This document shows positions 32,617 to 40,988 of a DNA stretch of 45,898 nt, piece after piece. The notes below the pieces were generated by a model that saw nothing but the letters and a program-made list of their open reading frames with translations, did not search any database and was not told the origin of the DNA. The position numbers and the translations under genes are program-made. Location: NCBI GenBank assembly GCA_947168655.1, contig CAMVMU010000009.1, positions 1 through 45,898 on the forward strand, read 5' to 3'. This DNA comes from an uncultured Oscillospiraceae bacterium (GTDB lineage: Bacteria > Bacillota > Clostridia > Oscillospirales > Oscillospiraceae). The stretch's first letter is position 1; each line of letters opens with the position of its first letter.

Positions 32617-34444
32617 TGTCCGCACCTCCCTCCTGGATGCCCAGCTGGATCTCGTAGATTTTCTGATAGATGCCGCCGGCAGACTTCAGCTCCTCCGGCG
32701 TTCCCTGCTCGGTGATCCGGCCGTCCTCCAGGACGATAACCTGATCCGCCCGGGAGAGGGTGGTGATCCGGTGGGAGATGATGATGATGGTGGCCGTTCC
32801 GAACCGCTCCTCCAGGGACGAGCGGATCTTCGCGTCGGTCTGATTGTCCACCGCGGAAAGGGAGTCATCGAAAATCATGATGGGTGCGTTCTGGGTCAGG
32901 GCCCGGGCAATGGCAGTGCGCTGCTTCTGTCCGCCGGAGAGGGTCACGCCCCGCTCCCCCACGAAGGTGTCAAAGCCCTCGCGGAAGCCTTCGATGGCCT
33001 CCGTCAGGCAGGCCGCGTGGGCAGCCTGCTCCACCTCGGCCATCTCCATGTGGTCGCCTGCGATGGAAATGTTGTCGGCAATGGAGCGGCTGAAGAGATG
33101 GGGCTCCTGCAGCACCATGGCGATGTTCCTCCGCAGATGCGTCGTGCGGATATCCCGGATATCCACGTCGCCCACAGTGATCCGTCCCCCGCCTTCGGGG
33201 ATATCGTAGAGCTTATCCAGCAGCAGCATCAGGGTGCTTTTGCCGGATCCGGTGCTGCCCAAAATGCCCAGTGTGGTGCCGTGGGGCACGGTGAAATCCA
33301 CACCCTTGAGGATCTCATGGCCCTCCTCGTATCCGAAGTGGATGTTCTCGAAATGTATGTCGCCTGTCATGTCGGCATCGATGGCGCCGGGGCGGTCCTT
33401 CTCCGTCTCGCTGTTCATCACGTAGGCAAGGCGGTCCATGGATACGCCGGCCTTGGCCATCTCCGAGATCATACGTCCCAGCCGCCGGATGGGGAAAGAC
33501 AGCAGTCCGTTGTAGGACACAAAGGCGATGTATTCACCGGCTGTCATCTGTCCCTTCACGGCAAAAACGGCGCCGAACACCGTCACCAGCAATACCTGCA
33601 ATCCGCAGAGGATATCCTGGATGGAAAAGAACTTTCCGATCACGTGGCCCATGTGGACCCACATTCCCGTGTAGTGCTCGTTGAGTTTTTCAAAGCGCTC
33701 CCTTTCCCGGCCCTCGTTGGCAAAGGCGCGCACCACGCGCACACCGGTGAGGTTCTCCTGCACGGCGGAGGAGACGCGGCCCTCCTCCTCGTCACAGTTC
33801 TGGAAGCCCTGGTGCATCTCCTTGCGGAAGATGATGGAATACGCCAGAATGAAGGGAATGGGCACAGTGGCGATCAGAGCCATCTTCACGTTCATGGAGA
33901 ACATGAAGTACAGGGACATGCCGATCAGGATCAGGATGCGGAACACAGCGGTAAGCTGTTCGGCCACAAATGTGCGCATGCGGTCCACGTCTGTGGTGCA
34001 GCGCTGGATGATGTCGCCTGTGCTGTTCTTCATGTGCCAGGCGTAGGGCAGGCGCTCGATGTGGGAGAACAGAGTATCCCGCATATTCTTCACCAGCACC
34101 TCTGAGCCGGAGGTGTTGAACATGGTGGTGCCAAACTGGGCGGCCACCCGCAGCAGGCCCAGGCATGCGATGGCCACAGCGGGAATCCACAGGTTCTGCC
34201 CGATATAGGCAAAGCCTCCCATGCGCTCCACGATGCCGTTGACCCACGCCGGGAACTCCGACGCCTTGCCGCCGATGGCATTGTCGATGGTCCCCCGGAT
34301 GATCTGGGGGTTCAGCATATCCACCAGCGTGGTCAGCGCCGAGCAGCAGATGCTCAGCACAAACAGCAGCTTGCTGCCCCGCAAAAAGCGAAGCAAAAGC
34401 CGTGTATTCCCGCTCTTTTTTGTTTTTGTCTGTTGGTTTTCCAT
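32609..34444 (-). CDS. ABC exporter half-transporter B (degenerate Walker B subunit of pair 1)
   Basis: 611 residues from ATG 34444; a TTG at 34465 extends the frame but has no better site. Six transmembrane helices precede a nucleotide-binding domain with Walker A GSTGSGKST, canonical signature LSGGQKQR, and Walker B MIFDDSLSAVD. The catalytic Glu is replaced by Asp. Its intact signature completes the working ATP site with subunit A's Walker motifs, and its Asp together with A's broken signature makes the degenerate site. That is the pattern of a true heterodimer. A -10 box lies 44 bases upstream. Confidence 0.92.
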   Translation of the reverse strand: MENQQTKTKKSGNTRLLLRFLRGSKLLFVLSICCSALTTLVDMLNPQIIRGTIDNAIGGKASEFPAWVNGIVERMGGFAYIGQNLWIPAVAIACLGLLRVAAQFGTTMFNTSGSEVLVKNMRDTLFSHIERLPYAWHMKNSTGDIIQRCTTDVDRMRTFVAEQLTAVFRILILIGMSLYFMFSMNVKMALIATVPIPFILAYSIIFRKEMHQGFQNCDEEEGRVSSAVQENLTGVRVVRAFANEGRERERFEKLNEHYTGMWVHMGHVIGKFFSIQDILCGLQVLLVTVFGAVFAVKGQMTAGEYIAFVSYNGLLSFPIRRLGRMISEMAKAGVSMDRLAYVMNSETEKDRPGAIDADMTGDIHFENIHFGYEEGHEILKGVDFTVPHGTTLGILGSTGSGKSTLMLLLDKLYDIPEGGGRITVGDVDIRDIRTTHLRRNIAMVLQEPHLFSRSIADNISIAGDHMEMAEVEQAAHAACLTEAIEGFREGFDTFVGERGVTLSGGQKQRTAIARALTQNAPIMIFDDSLSAVDNQTDAKIRSSLEERFGTATIIIISHRITTLSRADQVIVLEDGRITEQGTPEELKSAGGIYQKIYEIQLGIQEGGADSE

Positions 34445-34487
34445 GGTCGTTTTTCTATGCTCCAAAATAAATCGTTGATAAATATGT

Positions 34488-34493
34488 ATTATA
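34488..34493 (-). promoter_or_regulatory. -10 element of exporter pair 1
   Basis: Consensus TATAAT on the minus strand, 44 bases before the ATG at 34444. The -35 position (TAGAAA at 17 bases) is poor, so activation may be needed. It separates pair 1 from pair 2. Confidence 0.5.
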
Positions 34494-34546
34494 CCAGACG
34501 GGCGCTTCCGTTTCTACCATAATCTGATGGAAAGGGCTGCGCATAT

Positions 34547-36331
34547 TCAGTCTTCACAGGCGTCAAACTGGGCCCGATAGAGCTCCCGGTAGAAGCTGGG
34601 GCGGCTGATCAGCTCATCATGGGTCCCCTGCTCCACCACGCGTCCGTGCCGCATGACCAGGATGTTGTCGGCGTTCTTGATGGTGGAGAGGCGGTGGGCA
34701 ATAATGAAGCAGGTCTTCTCCCTCATCAGCTCCCGCATGGCGGCCTGGATCTGCTGTTCCGTGCGGGTATCCACGTTGGAGGTAGCCTCGTCCAGAATCA
34801 GCATATTGGCATCCAGCAGCATGGCCCGGGCAATGGTCAACAGCTGTTTCTGTCCCTTGGAGATGCCGGCGCCGTTGTCCGTCAGTACCGTCTGGTACCC
34901 ATTGGGCAAGCGCATGATATAGCTGTGGATCCGTGCCGCCTTCGCGGCATTCACCACATCCTCCATGGTGGCGTCCTTTTTGCCGTAGGCGATGTTGTCG
35001 AAAATCGTTCCGGAGAACAGCCACGTGTCCTGCAGCACCATGGCGTAGGATCTGCGCAGGGACTCCCGTGTGACGGATCGAATGGGGTGGCCGTCCACGC
35101 GAATCTCCCCGGCGTCCACGTCGTAGAATCGCATGAGCAGATTGATGATGGTGGTTTTTCCCGCGCCGGTGGGGCCGACGATGGCGATCAGGGCGCCGGG
35201 CTGTGCGTGGAGATGGAAGTCGGTGATTATGGGGCGTTTCTTGTCATAGGAGAAATCCACCCCGTCGATCACCACGTCGCCATCCACCTGCTCCAGAGCA
35301 AGGGCGTCCGGGCTGTCCGCCGCCTCAGGCTCCGCATCGATGAGGGCAAACACCCGCTCGGCGGCGGCAAAGGCGCTCTGCATCTCCGCAATGATGTTGG
35401 CCACTTCGTTGATGGGGCCGGAGAATTTCCGGGAGTACTGCACGAAGCTGGAGAGGTCTCCCAGCCGGATCCGTCCCTTCAGGAACAGAAGCGAACCAAA
35501 AACGCAGACCAGCGCCAGAGATACGTTGTTGATAAACGTGACGGAGGGGCCGGTGACGGTGCCGTTGGCTTCGGCCTCCGTATAGGCGTTCACCGCGGCG
35601 GCGTTTTTCTCCTCAAACCGCTGCTGCACCGCGCCCTCCCGTCCGTAGGCGCGGATCGTCTTCTGTCCGCTGAGCATCTCCTCCACAAAGCCGTTCAGCT
35701 CGCCCAGCTTGCGGCTTCGGGTGCGGAACATGGGCCGGACACGCCGGGCCAGCCACCGGGTGAAGAAAAACGTCACGGGGATGGTCACAGCGAACACCGT
35801 CACCAGTATGGGCGCGATGGACAGCATCATGGCCAGCGACACCGTCACGGTAACGGTGCTCTGGAGAATCTGCAGTGCGTCGGAAGCCAGGGACTGGTTC
35901 ACCGTATCCACGTCGTAGGTGATGATGCTGACGATGTCGCCCACCGGCCGCCTGTCAAAATAACTGACGGGCAGACGGGTCAGGTTGTCAAAAATGTCCC
36001 GCCGCATCTGCCTGGCAACCGACCGGGACAGCCGGATCATGACGAATTGCAGCAGATAGCTGCACGCCGAGGACAGCACGTAGCACACCGCCATCCATGC
36101 GGCACAGTGAAGCACAAAGGAGAAGTCCACACCGCCCTCGGCAGTAATGGCGTTGATGGCGCGGCCTGAGAGTTTTGGTCCGTAAAGAGACAGGAGACTT
36201 GCCGAAGCCGACAGGAAGACCGCCAGCAAGACAAGGACGCGGTTTCGCCCCATGTATTGCCAGAGCCGCTTGAGCAGCCGGTCATGGCTCCGGCGGTTTT
36301 CCATCCGGGCGGCTTTATCTGTTTTTATCAT
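34547..36331 (-). CDS. ABC exporter half-transporter C (catalytic-Glu subunit of pair 2)
   Basis: 594 residues from ATG 36331, which shares an ATGA with the stop of the preceding gene and has GAGGAGG upstream. The longer open frame upstream is not supported. Exporter membrane domain, then Walker A GPTGAGKTT, signature ISKGQKQL (degenerate) and Walker B LILDEATSNVD with Glu, and H-loop AHRLST. It pairs with half-transporter D. Confidence 0.92.
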   Translation of the reverse strand: MIKTDKAARMENRRSHDRLLKRLWQYMGRNRVLVLLAVFLSASASLLSLYGPKLSGRAINAITAEGGVDFSFVLHCAAWMAVCYVLSSACSYLLQFVMIRLSRSVARQMRRDIFDNLTRLPVSYFDRRPVGDIVSIITYDVDTVNQSLASDALQILQSTVTVTVSLAMMLSIAPILVTVFAVTIPVTFFFTRWLARRVRPMFRTRSRKLGELNGFVEEMLSGQKTIRAYGREGAVQQRFEEKNAAAVNAYTEAEANGTVTGPSVTFINNVSLALVCVFGSLLFLKGRIRLGDLSSFVQYSRKFSGPINEVANIIAEMQSAFAAAERVFALIDAEPEAADSPDALALEQVDGDVVIDGVDFSYDKKRPIITDFHLHAQPGALIAIVGPTGAGKTTIINLLMRFYDVDAGEIRVDGHPIRSVTRESLRRSYAMVLQDTWLFSGTIFDNIAYGKKDATMEDVVNAAKAARIHSYIMRLPNGYQTVLTDNGAGISKGQKQLLTIARAMLLDANMLILDEATSNVDTRTEQQIQAAMRELMREKTCFIIAHRLSTIKNADNILVMRHGRVVEQGTHDELISRPSFYRELYRAQFDACED

Positions 36332-38061
36332 GCGCCCGCCTCCTCTCCGGTGCCCATCTGGGTCTCGGCAATAAGGCGGTATTCCGGGCAATGCTCCAGC
36401 AGCTCCTCGTGTCTGCCGGATCCGATCACCTTGCCGTCGTCCAGCACCAGGATCCAGTCGGCGTGGCGCACGGAGGATATCCGCTGGGCAATCAGCACGG
36501 TGGTGGTGTGGGCGTGCTTTTCCCGCAGTGCGCGGCGCAGCATGGCGTCGGTGCGGTAATCCAGGGCTGAGGAGGCGTCGTCCAGCACCAGAATATCGGG
36601 ATCTCCCGCCAGAGCTCTGGCGATAAGAAGCCGCTGCCGCTGGCCGCCGGAGAGATTGTTGCCCCGGATGGCCACCTCCGCCTCCATGCCGCCCTCTTTT
36701 CCGGCGATGAACTCCGCCGCCTGGGCGTCCCGGGCGGCTGCGTCCACGGCGGCATCATCCAGCGGCCGGAAAAACCGGATGTTGTCCGCAATGGTGCCCT
36801 CCGCCACAAAGTCGTTCTGAAACACTACGCCGAACCTTCCGCTCAGTTCGCTTTTATCAAAGGTGCGGACGTCGCGCCCGTCGATGAGGACCTCTCCGGC
36901 ATCGGCGTCGTAGATCCGCATCAGCAGATTGATAACCGTGCTCTTCCCTGCGCCCGTCGTGCCGAGGATTGCCAGCGTCTGGCCCCGGTAAAGCCGGAAA
37001 CTCAAATGGGAGATGTTTGCCCCCACGCCGGTGTAGGAGAAGCTGACGTTCCGGAACTCGATGTGGGGCACGGTTTCCCTCCCGCCGGTCCGGTGCTGCG
37101 CCTCCACGGGAGCGAGGTCGCCGGGCAGCTCCAGCACGTCCGCCACACGGTGAGCCGATGCGGTGGAGCGGGAGGCCATGATGAAGATCCTGGTCACGCC
37201 CAGCATGGCGTTGAGGATCATGACAAAGTATTGCAGAAACGCCACGATGACCGACGGCTGGGAGGCGCCGCCCGCCACCTGATAGGCGCCCACCACCACC
37301 ACAGCCGTGAGCCCCAGGTTCAGCACCAGGGAGGCGATGGGGTTGTTCAGCGCGGAGATGGAGCCGGCGGTGGTGTCGATCCGGGTCAGCGTGTCGTTGA
37401 CGCCCTTGAACCGATCCCTCTCATACTCTGCTTTACTGAGGGCCCGGATGACGCGGACACCCGTCACATTCTCCTGCACCACCCGCACCACGTCGTCCAG
37501 AACGGACTGCTCACGAGTATACAGGGGGATGCTCTTCCGGGTGATCAGCCAGACGGACAGCGCAATGATCGGCAGCAGCGACACCGGCACCAGAGCCAGC
37601 CTGGCGTCCATGGTAACCATCATGATCACGCCGCCGATCAGCAGGCTGGGCGCGCGGATCCCCAGCCGCTGCCCTCTGGCCAGGAACTCGTTCACCCGAT
37701 ACGTGTCGCTGGTCAGCCGCGACTCGGCGGACGGCACCGTCAGTTCGTCCATCTGCCGGGCGGACAGGCTGTTCAGCTTTTCAAACAGGTCGTATCGGAG
37801 TTTCCGTGTGATTTTTCCGGAGCTGACGGCGGACATGCGGTTGGCCGTGATGTTCATAAACAGGCATATGCCGGCGCACAGGAGCATCAGCGCGCCGTAG
37901 ATGAAAATGCGCGCCTGCTGGTGGGGCATGGTCCCCTCCCGGAGAATCCGCTCCATAAAATACGGGACAAACAGCTCCGCAATGGCGGCGCCCAGCTTGA
38001 TCAGCAGAGTGAGGGCGATATAGATGCGGTATGGATAAATGTATTTTTTCAGTCTTCCCAT
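36328..38061 (-). CDS. ABC exporter half-transporter D (degenerate subunit of pair 2)
   Basis: 577 residues. The membrane domain is followed by Walker A GTTGAGKST, canonical signature LSGGQRQR, Walker B LVLDDASSALD (catalytic Glu replaced by Asp) and an H-loop with the His replaced by Gln (IAQRISS). Two catalytic residues are therefore missing, which marks it as the inactive-site partner of subunit C. The ribosome-binding site is weak. It is first in the D-C operon, behind the promoter at 38128-38155. Confidence 0.92.
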   Translation of the reverse strand: MGRLKKYIYPYRIYIALTLLIKLGAAIAELFVPYFMERILREGTMPHQQARIFIYGALMLLCAGICLFMNITANRMSAVSSGKITRKLRYDLFEKLNSLSARQMDELTVPSAESRLTSDTYRVNEFLARGQRLGIRAPSLLIGGVIMMVTMDARLALVPVSLLPIIALSVWLITRKSIPLYTREQSVLDDVVRVVQENVTGVRVIRALSKAEYERDRFKGVNDTLTRIDTTAGSISALNNPIASLVLNLGLTAVVVVGAYQVAGGASQPSVIVAFLQYFVMILNAMLGVTRIFIMASRSTASAHRVADVLELPGDLAPVEAQHRTGGRETVPHIEFRNVSFSYTGVGANISHLSFRLYRGQTLAILGTTGAGKSTVINLLMRIYDADAGEVLIDGRDVRTFDKSELSGRFGVVFQNDFVAEGTIADNIRFFRPLDDAAVDAAARDAQAAEFIAGKEGGMEAEVAIRGNNLSGGQRQRLLIARALAGDPDILVLDDASSALDYRTDAMLRRALREKHAHTTTVLIAQRISSVRHADWILVLDDGKVIGSGRHEELLEHCPEYRLIAETQMGTGEEAGA

Positions 38062-38127
38062 GTCACATTTCGTCGTTCATCCGCCTGTTGGGCGATTGTA
38101 CGCATACTCTCCTATTATTACATCATG

Positions 38128-38155
38128 ATTATACCAGAAAACCCGCTTTTTTCAA
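38128..38155 (-). promoter_or_regulatory. Promoter of exporter pair 2
   Basis: Minus-strand -35 TTGAAA (38150-38155), 16-base spacer, consensus -10 TATAAT (38128-38133). It stands back to back with the mgtE promoter. Confidence 0.78.
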
Positions 38156-38205
38156 GACTTTCGCCGCCAAAACGCCCTTCGGTTGACCATTTGCCCACTG
38201 CGGGG

Positions 38206-38234
38206 TTGACAGGTGCGGCGTTTTGCTTTATGAT
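38206..38234 (+). promoter_or_regulatory. Promoter of mgtE
   Basis: Consensus -35 TTGACA (38206-38211), 17-base spacer, -10 TATGAT (38229-38234). It drives the M-box leader, which begins about 15 bases later. Confidence 0.9.
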
Positions 38235-38250
38235 AAATAAAAAGTGAATT

Positions 38251-38450
38251 ACGTCCGGTAGGTAAGGCTACCGCAGGGATACGGACTGCTGCCGCAGAGT
38301 GGTGGAGACACCATGAGAGGGTTTGAACAGGCGATATCGAAACCAAGGTATCATCTAACGCAGTTTCACCGCCCGGCGATGCTAAAGCTTGTAACGGTGG
38401 GGGCACGAAGCCCCGTGGAAATGACTCCGCAGCGCCGTACCGGGACGTTG
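38251..38450 (+). promoter_or_regulatory. M-box (ykoK) magnesium riboswitch
   Basis: The leader carries the M-box signatures in order: GGTAGGTAAGGCTACC (38257-38272), GGGATACGGACTGCTGCC, GGTGGAGACACC (38301-38312), and ATGCTAAAGCTT near 38380. The outer stem closes ACGTCCGGTA (38251-38260) with TACCGGGACGT (38438-38448, one bulged G). A T-rich run follows at 38453-38465, so closing the outer stem could itself end transcription. The class binds Mg2+ and turns off Mg2+ transporter genes when Mg2+ is plentiful; the next gene is mgtE. Confidence 0.92.
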
Positions 38451-38491
38451 TGGTTTTTTTGTTTTATTACGGCTGAAAGGAGGCGCGTCAG

Positions 38492-39865
38492 ATGTTTGAT
38501 TACGAGGAATATCTGGAAAAAGTGGAGGAGCTGCTGCGAAGTAAACAGTACGCCGCCCTGCGGGACCTGCTGCTCCCCATGGAGCCCGCCGATATCGCCG
38601 CGCTTCTGGAGGAGGCAGGCGAGGAGTCCATGCCCCTTTTGTACCGGCTGCTGCCCAAGGAGCTGGCCGCCGAGGTGTTCGTGGAGCTGGAGGCCGACAG
38701 CCAGGAGATGCTGATCAACGGCTTCTCCAACAACGAGCTGAAGGAAGTGCTGGACGAACTGTATCTGGACGATGTGGCGGACATCGTGGAGGAGATGCCG
38801 GCCACCGTGGTCATCCGTATTCTGGACAAGGCCACGCCGGAGATGCGCAAGTCCATCAACGAGCTGCTCAAATACCCGGAGGACTCCGCCGGCTCCATCA
38901 TGAACATGGAGTTCCTGTCCCTGAAAAAGGATATGACGGTGGAGGACGCCTTCAAGCGCATCCGCCGGGTCGGCGGGGATATGGAGACCATCAACACTCT
39001 GTACGTCACCGACCCCACCCGCCATCTGCTGGGTGTGCTGTCGGTCCGGGATCTGCTGCTGGCAGAGGGCGACGACCTCATTGAGGATATCATGGACGCC
39101 AACGTGGTGTCCGTCAGCACCCTGGACGATAAGGAAGACGTGGCCCAGGCCATGAGCAAGTACGACTTCCTGTCCATGCCCGTGGTGGACCAGGAGGGCC
39201 GTCTGGTGGGTATTGTCACCGTTGACGACGCCATGGACGTTATGGAAGAGGAGGCCACCGAGGATATCGAGAAGATGGCGGCTATCACCCCCACCGACAA
39301 GCCGTATCTCAAGACCTCCGCCTTCGAGACCTTCAAGGCCCGCATCCCCTGGCTGCTGCTGCTGATGGTGTCGGCCACATTTACCGGCCTCATTATCACC
39401 AGCTTTGAAACCTCTCTGGCCGCCCTACCGGTGCTGACCGCCTATATCCCCATGTTGATGGACACCGGCGGCAACTGCGGCTCCCAGGCCAGCGTCACCG
39501 TGATCCGCGCCCTGAGTCTGGACGAGGTGGATTTCTCCGATATTTTCCAGGTGATCTGGAAAGAGCTTCGTGTAGCGCTGCTGTGCGGCCTGGTGCTGGC
39601 CATTGCCAACTTCGGCAAGATGATGCTGGTGGACCGGATGATGCTGGGCAATACCTCGCTGGCGCCCATCACCGCCGCCGTGGTGTGCATGACGCTGGTG
39701 TGCGCTGTGGCGGTGGCCAAATTCGTGGGCTGTACCCTGCCCCTGCTGGCAAAGAAGATCGGGCTGGACCCGGCGGTGATGGCCTCGCCCTTCATCACCA
39801 CCATTGTGGACGCCCTGTCCCTGCTGATCTATTTCCAGTTCGCCAAAAACATGCTGGGACTGTGA
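38492..39865 (+). CDS. mgtE: Magnesium transporter MgtE
   Basis: 457 residues, normal for the family. The N-terminal superhelical domain (about 1-130: LLLPMEPADIAALLEE; LYLDDVADIVEEMP) precedes two CBS domains (about 137-255) that sense cytosolic Mg2+. Five transmembrane helices follow, with the conserved MLMDTGGNCGSQAS loop and Asp440 in TTIVDALS, matching the pore aspartate. AAAGGAGG precedes the ATG. It is under the M-box riboswitch directly upstream. Confidence 0.97.
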   Translation: MFDYEEYLEKVEELLRSKQYAALRDLLLPMEPADIAALLEEAGEESMPLLYRLLPKELAAEVFVELEADSQEMLINGFSNNELKEVLDELYLDDVADIVEEMPATVVIRILDKATPEMRKSINELLKYPEDSAGSIMNMEFLSLKKDMTVEDAFKRIRRVGGDMETINTLYVTDPTRHLLGVLSVRDLLLAEGDDLIEDIMDANVVSVSTLDDKEDVAQAMSKYDFLSMPVVDQEGRLVGIVTVDDAMDVMEEEATEDIEKMAAITPTDKPYLKTSAFETFKARIPWLLLLMVSATFTGLIITSFETSLAALPVLTAYIPMLMDTGGNCGSQASVTVIRALSLDEVDFSDIFQVIWKELRVALLCGLVLAIANFGKMMLVDRMMLGNTSLAPITAAVVCMTLVCAVAVAKFVGCTLPLLAKKIGLDPAVMASPFITTIVDALSLLIYFQFAKNMLGL

Positions 39866-39907
39866 TTTTTTCGAGCAAAACTCATATTTCCCCCCTTATG
39901 GGTCAAA

Positions 39908-39942
39908 ATAAAGTCAGACCGCTTGGTCTGACTTTATTTTTC
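39908..39942 (+). terminator. Terminator of mgtE
   Basis: 13-base perfect stem (39908-39920 with 39925-39937), loop GCTT, then TTTTTC within a T-rich run. Confidence 0.9.
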
Positions 39943-39960
39943 TTTCAGGAGGTACGTGCC

Positions 39961-40167
39961 ATGAACGAGTATACCAACCGCGACCGCACTTATGAGGGGC
40001 AGCCCTGCACCCCCAACAGCTCCATCAACTGCACTGTGACCAGCTGCGCCTATCACTGCCAGGACGCCCAGCGCTGCGGTCTGAACAGCATCCAGGTGGG
40101 CACCCACGAGACCAACCCCACCCAGGATCAGTGCACCGACTGCCAGAGCTTCAAGAAGCGCTGGTAA
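39961..40167 (+). CDS. DUF1540 Cys-rich small protein
   Basis: 68 residues from ATG 39961 (AGGAGGT seven bases upstream). Seven cysteines, arranged INC-TVTSC-AYHC-QDAQRC and DQC-TDC, fit DUF1540, small presumed metal-binding proteins common in spore-forming Firmicutes and often sporulation-linked. No signal peptide or membrane segment is present. It lies directly after the mgtE terminator; its own promoter is not evident. Confidence 0.88.
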   Translation: MNEYTNRDRTYEGQPCTPNSSINCTVTSCAYHCQDAQRCGLNSIQVGTHETNPTQDQCTDCQSFKKRW

Positions 40168-40222
40168 GCCTATTATTTTTCGCCGGGGCGATGCCCCGGT
40201 ACATCACGCAGGAGGTGTCCCC

Positions 40223-40576
40223 ATGAATGACATGTGGAAACGGCGGCTGACGGGGCTGGCCGGCGGCGCGGTGAACGGTTGCTTCGGCGGAGGCGGCGGC
40301 ATGGTGCTCATTCCCCTGCTGACCCGGTGGTGCGGCGTGGAGGAGCGTCTGGCATTCGCCAACTGCGTGGCCATCGTGCTGCCGTTGTGTGTGCTGTCCG
40401 CCCTCATCTACGCATTCCGCGGCGCACTGGATCTCTCCGCCGCCTGGCCGTACCTGCTGGGCGGCCTGGCAGGGGGACTCATCGGCGGCAAGCTGTTCGG
40501 AAAAGTCAGTGTGGTATGGCTGCGGCGGATCTTCGCCGCCTTTCTCCTCTACGGCGCGGCGCGGTATCTGCTGTGA
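40223..40576 (+). CDS. TauE/SafE (TSUP) permease, N-terminal half protein
   Basis: 117 residues from ATG 40223 behind AGGAGGT. It has about four hydrophobic helices with the Gly-rich family start (NGCFGGGGGMVLIP) and ends in the LGGLAGGLIGGKLFGK repeat. Full TauE/SafE anion permeases are about 250 residues with two such repeats; this is only the first. The GTGA overlap with the next gene, which encodes the second repeat, shows that the two are made together and probably assemble as a heterodimer. Confidence 0.85.
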   Translation: MNDMWKRRLTGLAGGAVNGCFGGGGGMVLIPLLTRWCGVEERLAFANCVAIVLPLCVLSALIYAFRGALDLSAAWPYLLGGLAGGLIGGKLFGKVSVVWLRRIFAAFLLYGAARYLL

Positions 40577-40938
40577 GGGATATCCTGCTCCCGATGCTGG
40601 CGGGCTGTCTCACCGGCATCCTCTCGGCCTGGGGCGTGGGCGGCGGCACGCTGCTGCTGCTCATTATGACCCTGGTGCTGGGGGTGAATCAGACCACCGC
40701 CCAGGGCATCAATCTGCTGTACTTTCTGCCCACCGCCGCCGCGGGTCTGATCTGCCACGGAAAAAACGGCCTGCTGGACCGGAAACTGATCCGCCAGACA
40801 GCGCCGTGGGGTCTGCTGTCAGCCGCCGCAATGGCGTGGCTGGCCACTTCCGTGGATCCAGCTGTCCTCCGCCGCCCCTTTGGCGTCTTCTTGCTGGTGA
40901 CCGGCCTCATGACGCTGCTGAAAAAGAAGAAAGAATAA
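40573..40938 (+). CDS. TauE/SafE (TSUP) permease, C-terminal half protein
   Basis: 121 residues from GTG 40573, which overlaps the previous stop codon (GTGA). It repeats the family pattern (GILSAWGVGGGTLLL; then TTAQGINLLYFLPTAAAGL), again with about four helices, and a Lys-rich tail. Together with the preceding half it makes a normal-length permease for a sulfur-containing or organic anion. It could be an ancestral-like split form or a recent split by a stop plus new start; the clean overlap favours a working two-gene arrangement. Confidence 0.85.
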   Translation: MRDILLPMLAGCLTGILSAWGVGGGTLLLLIMTLVLGVNQTTAQGINLLYFLPTAAAGLICHGKNGLLDRKLIRQTAPWGLLSAAAMAWLATSVDPAVLRRPFGVFLLVTGLMTLLKKKKE

Positions 40939-40940
40939 TA

Positions 40941-40974
40941 AACCGGGACTGCTTCCCAGCAGCCCCGGTTTTTT
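40941..40974. terminator. Terminator between the permease halves and htrA
   Basis: Stem AACCGGG/CCCGGTT plus CTGCT/AGCAG with one internal mismatch and loop TCCC, followed by TTTT on the plus strand and an A/T-rich run on the other. It serves convergent genes. Confidence 0.85.
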
Positions 40975-40988
40975 CGGGTTCAAATATC

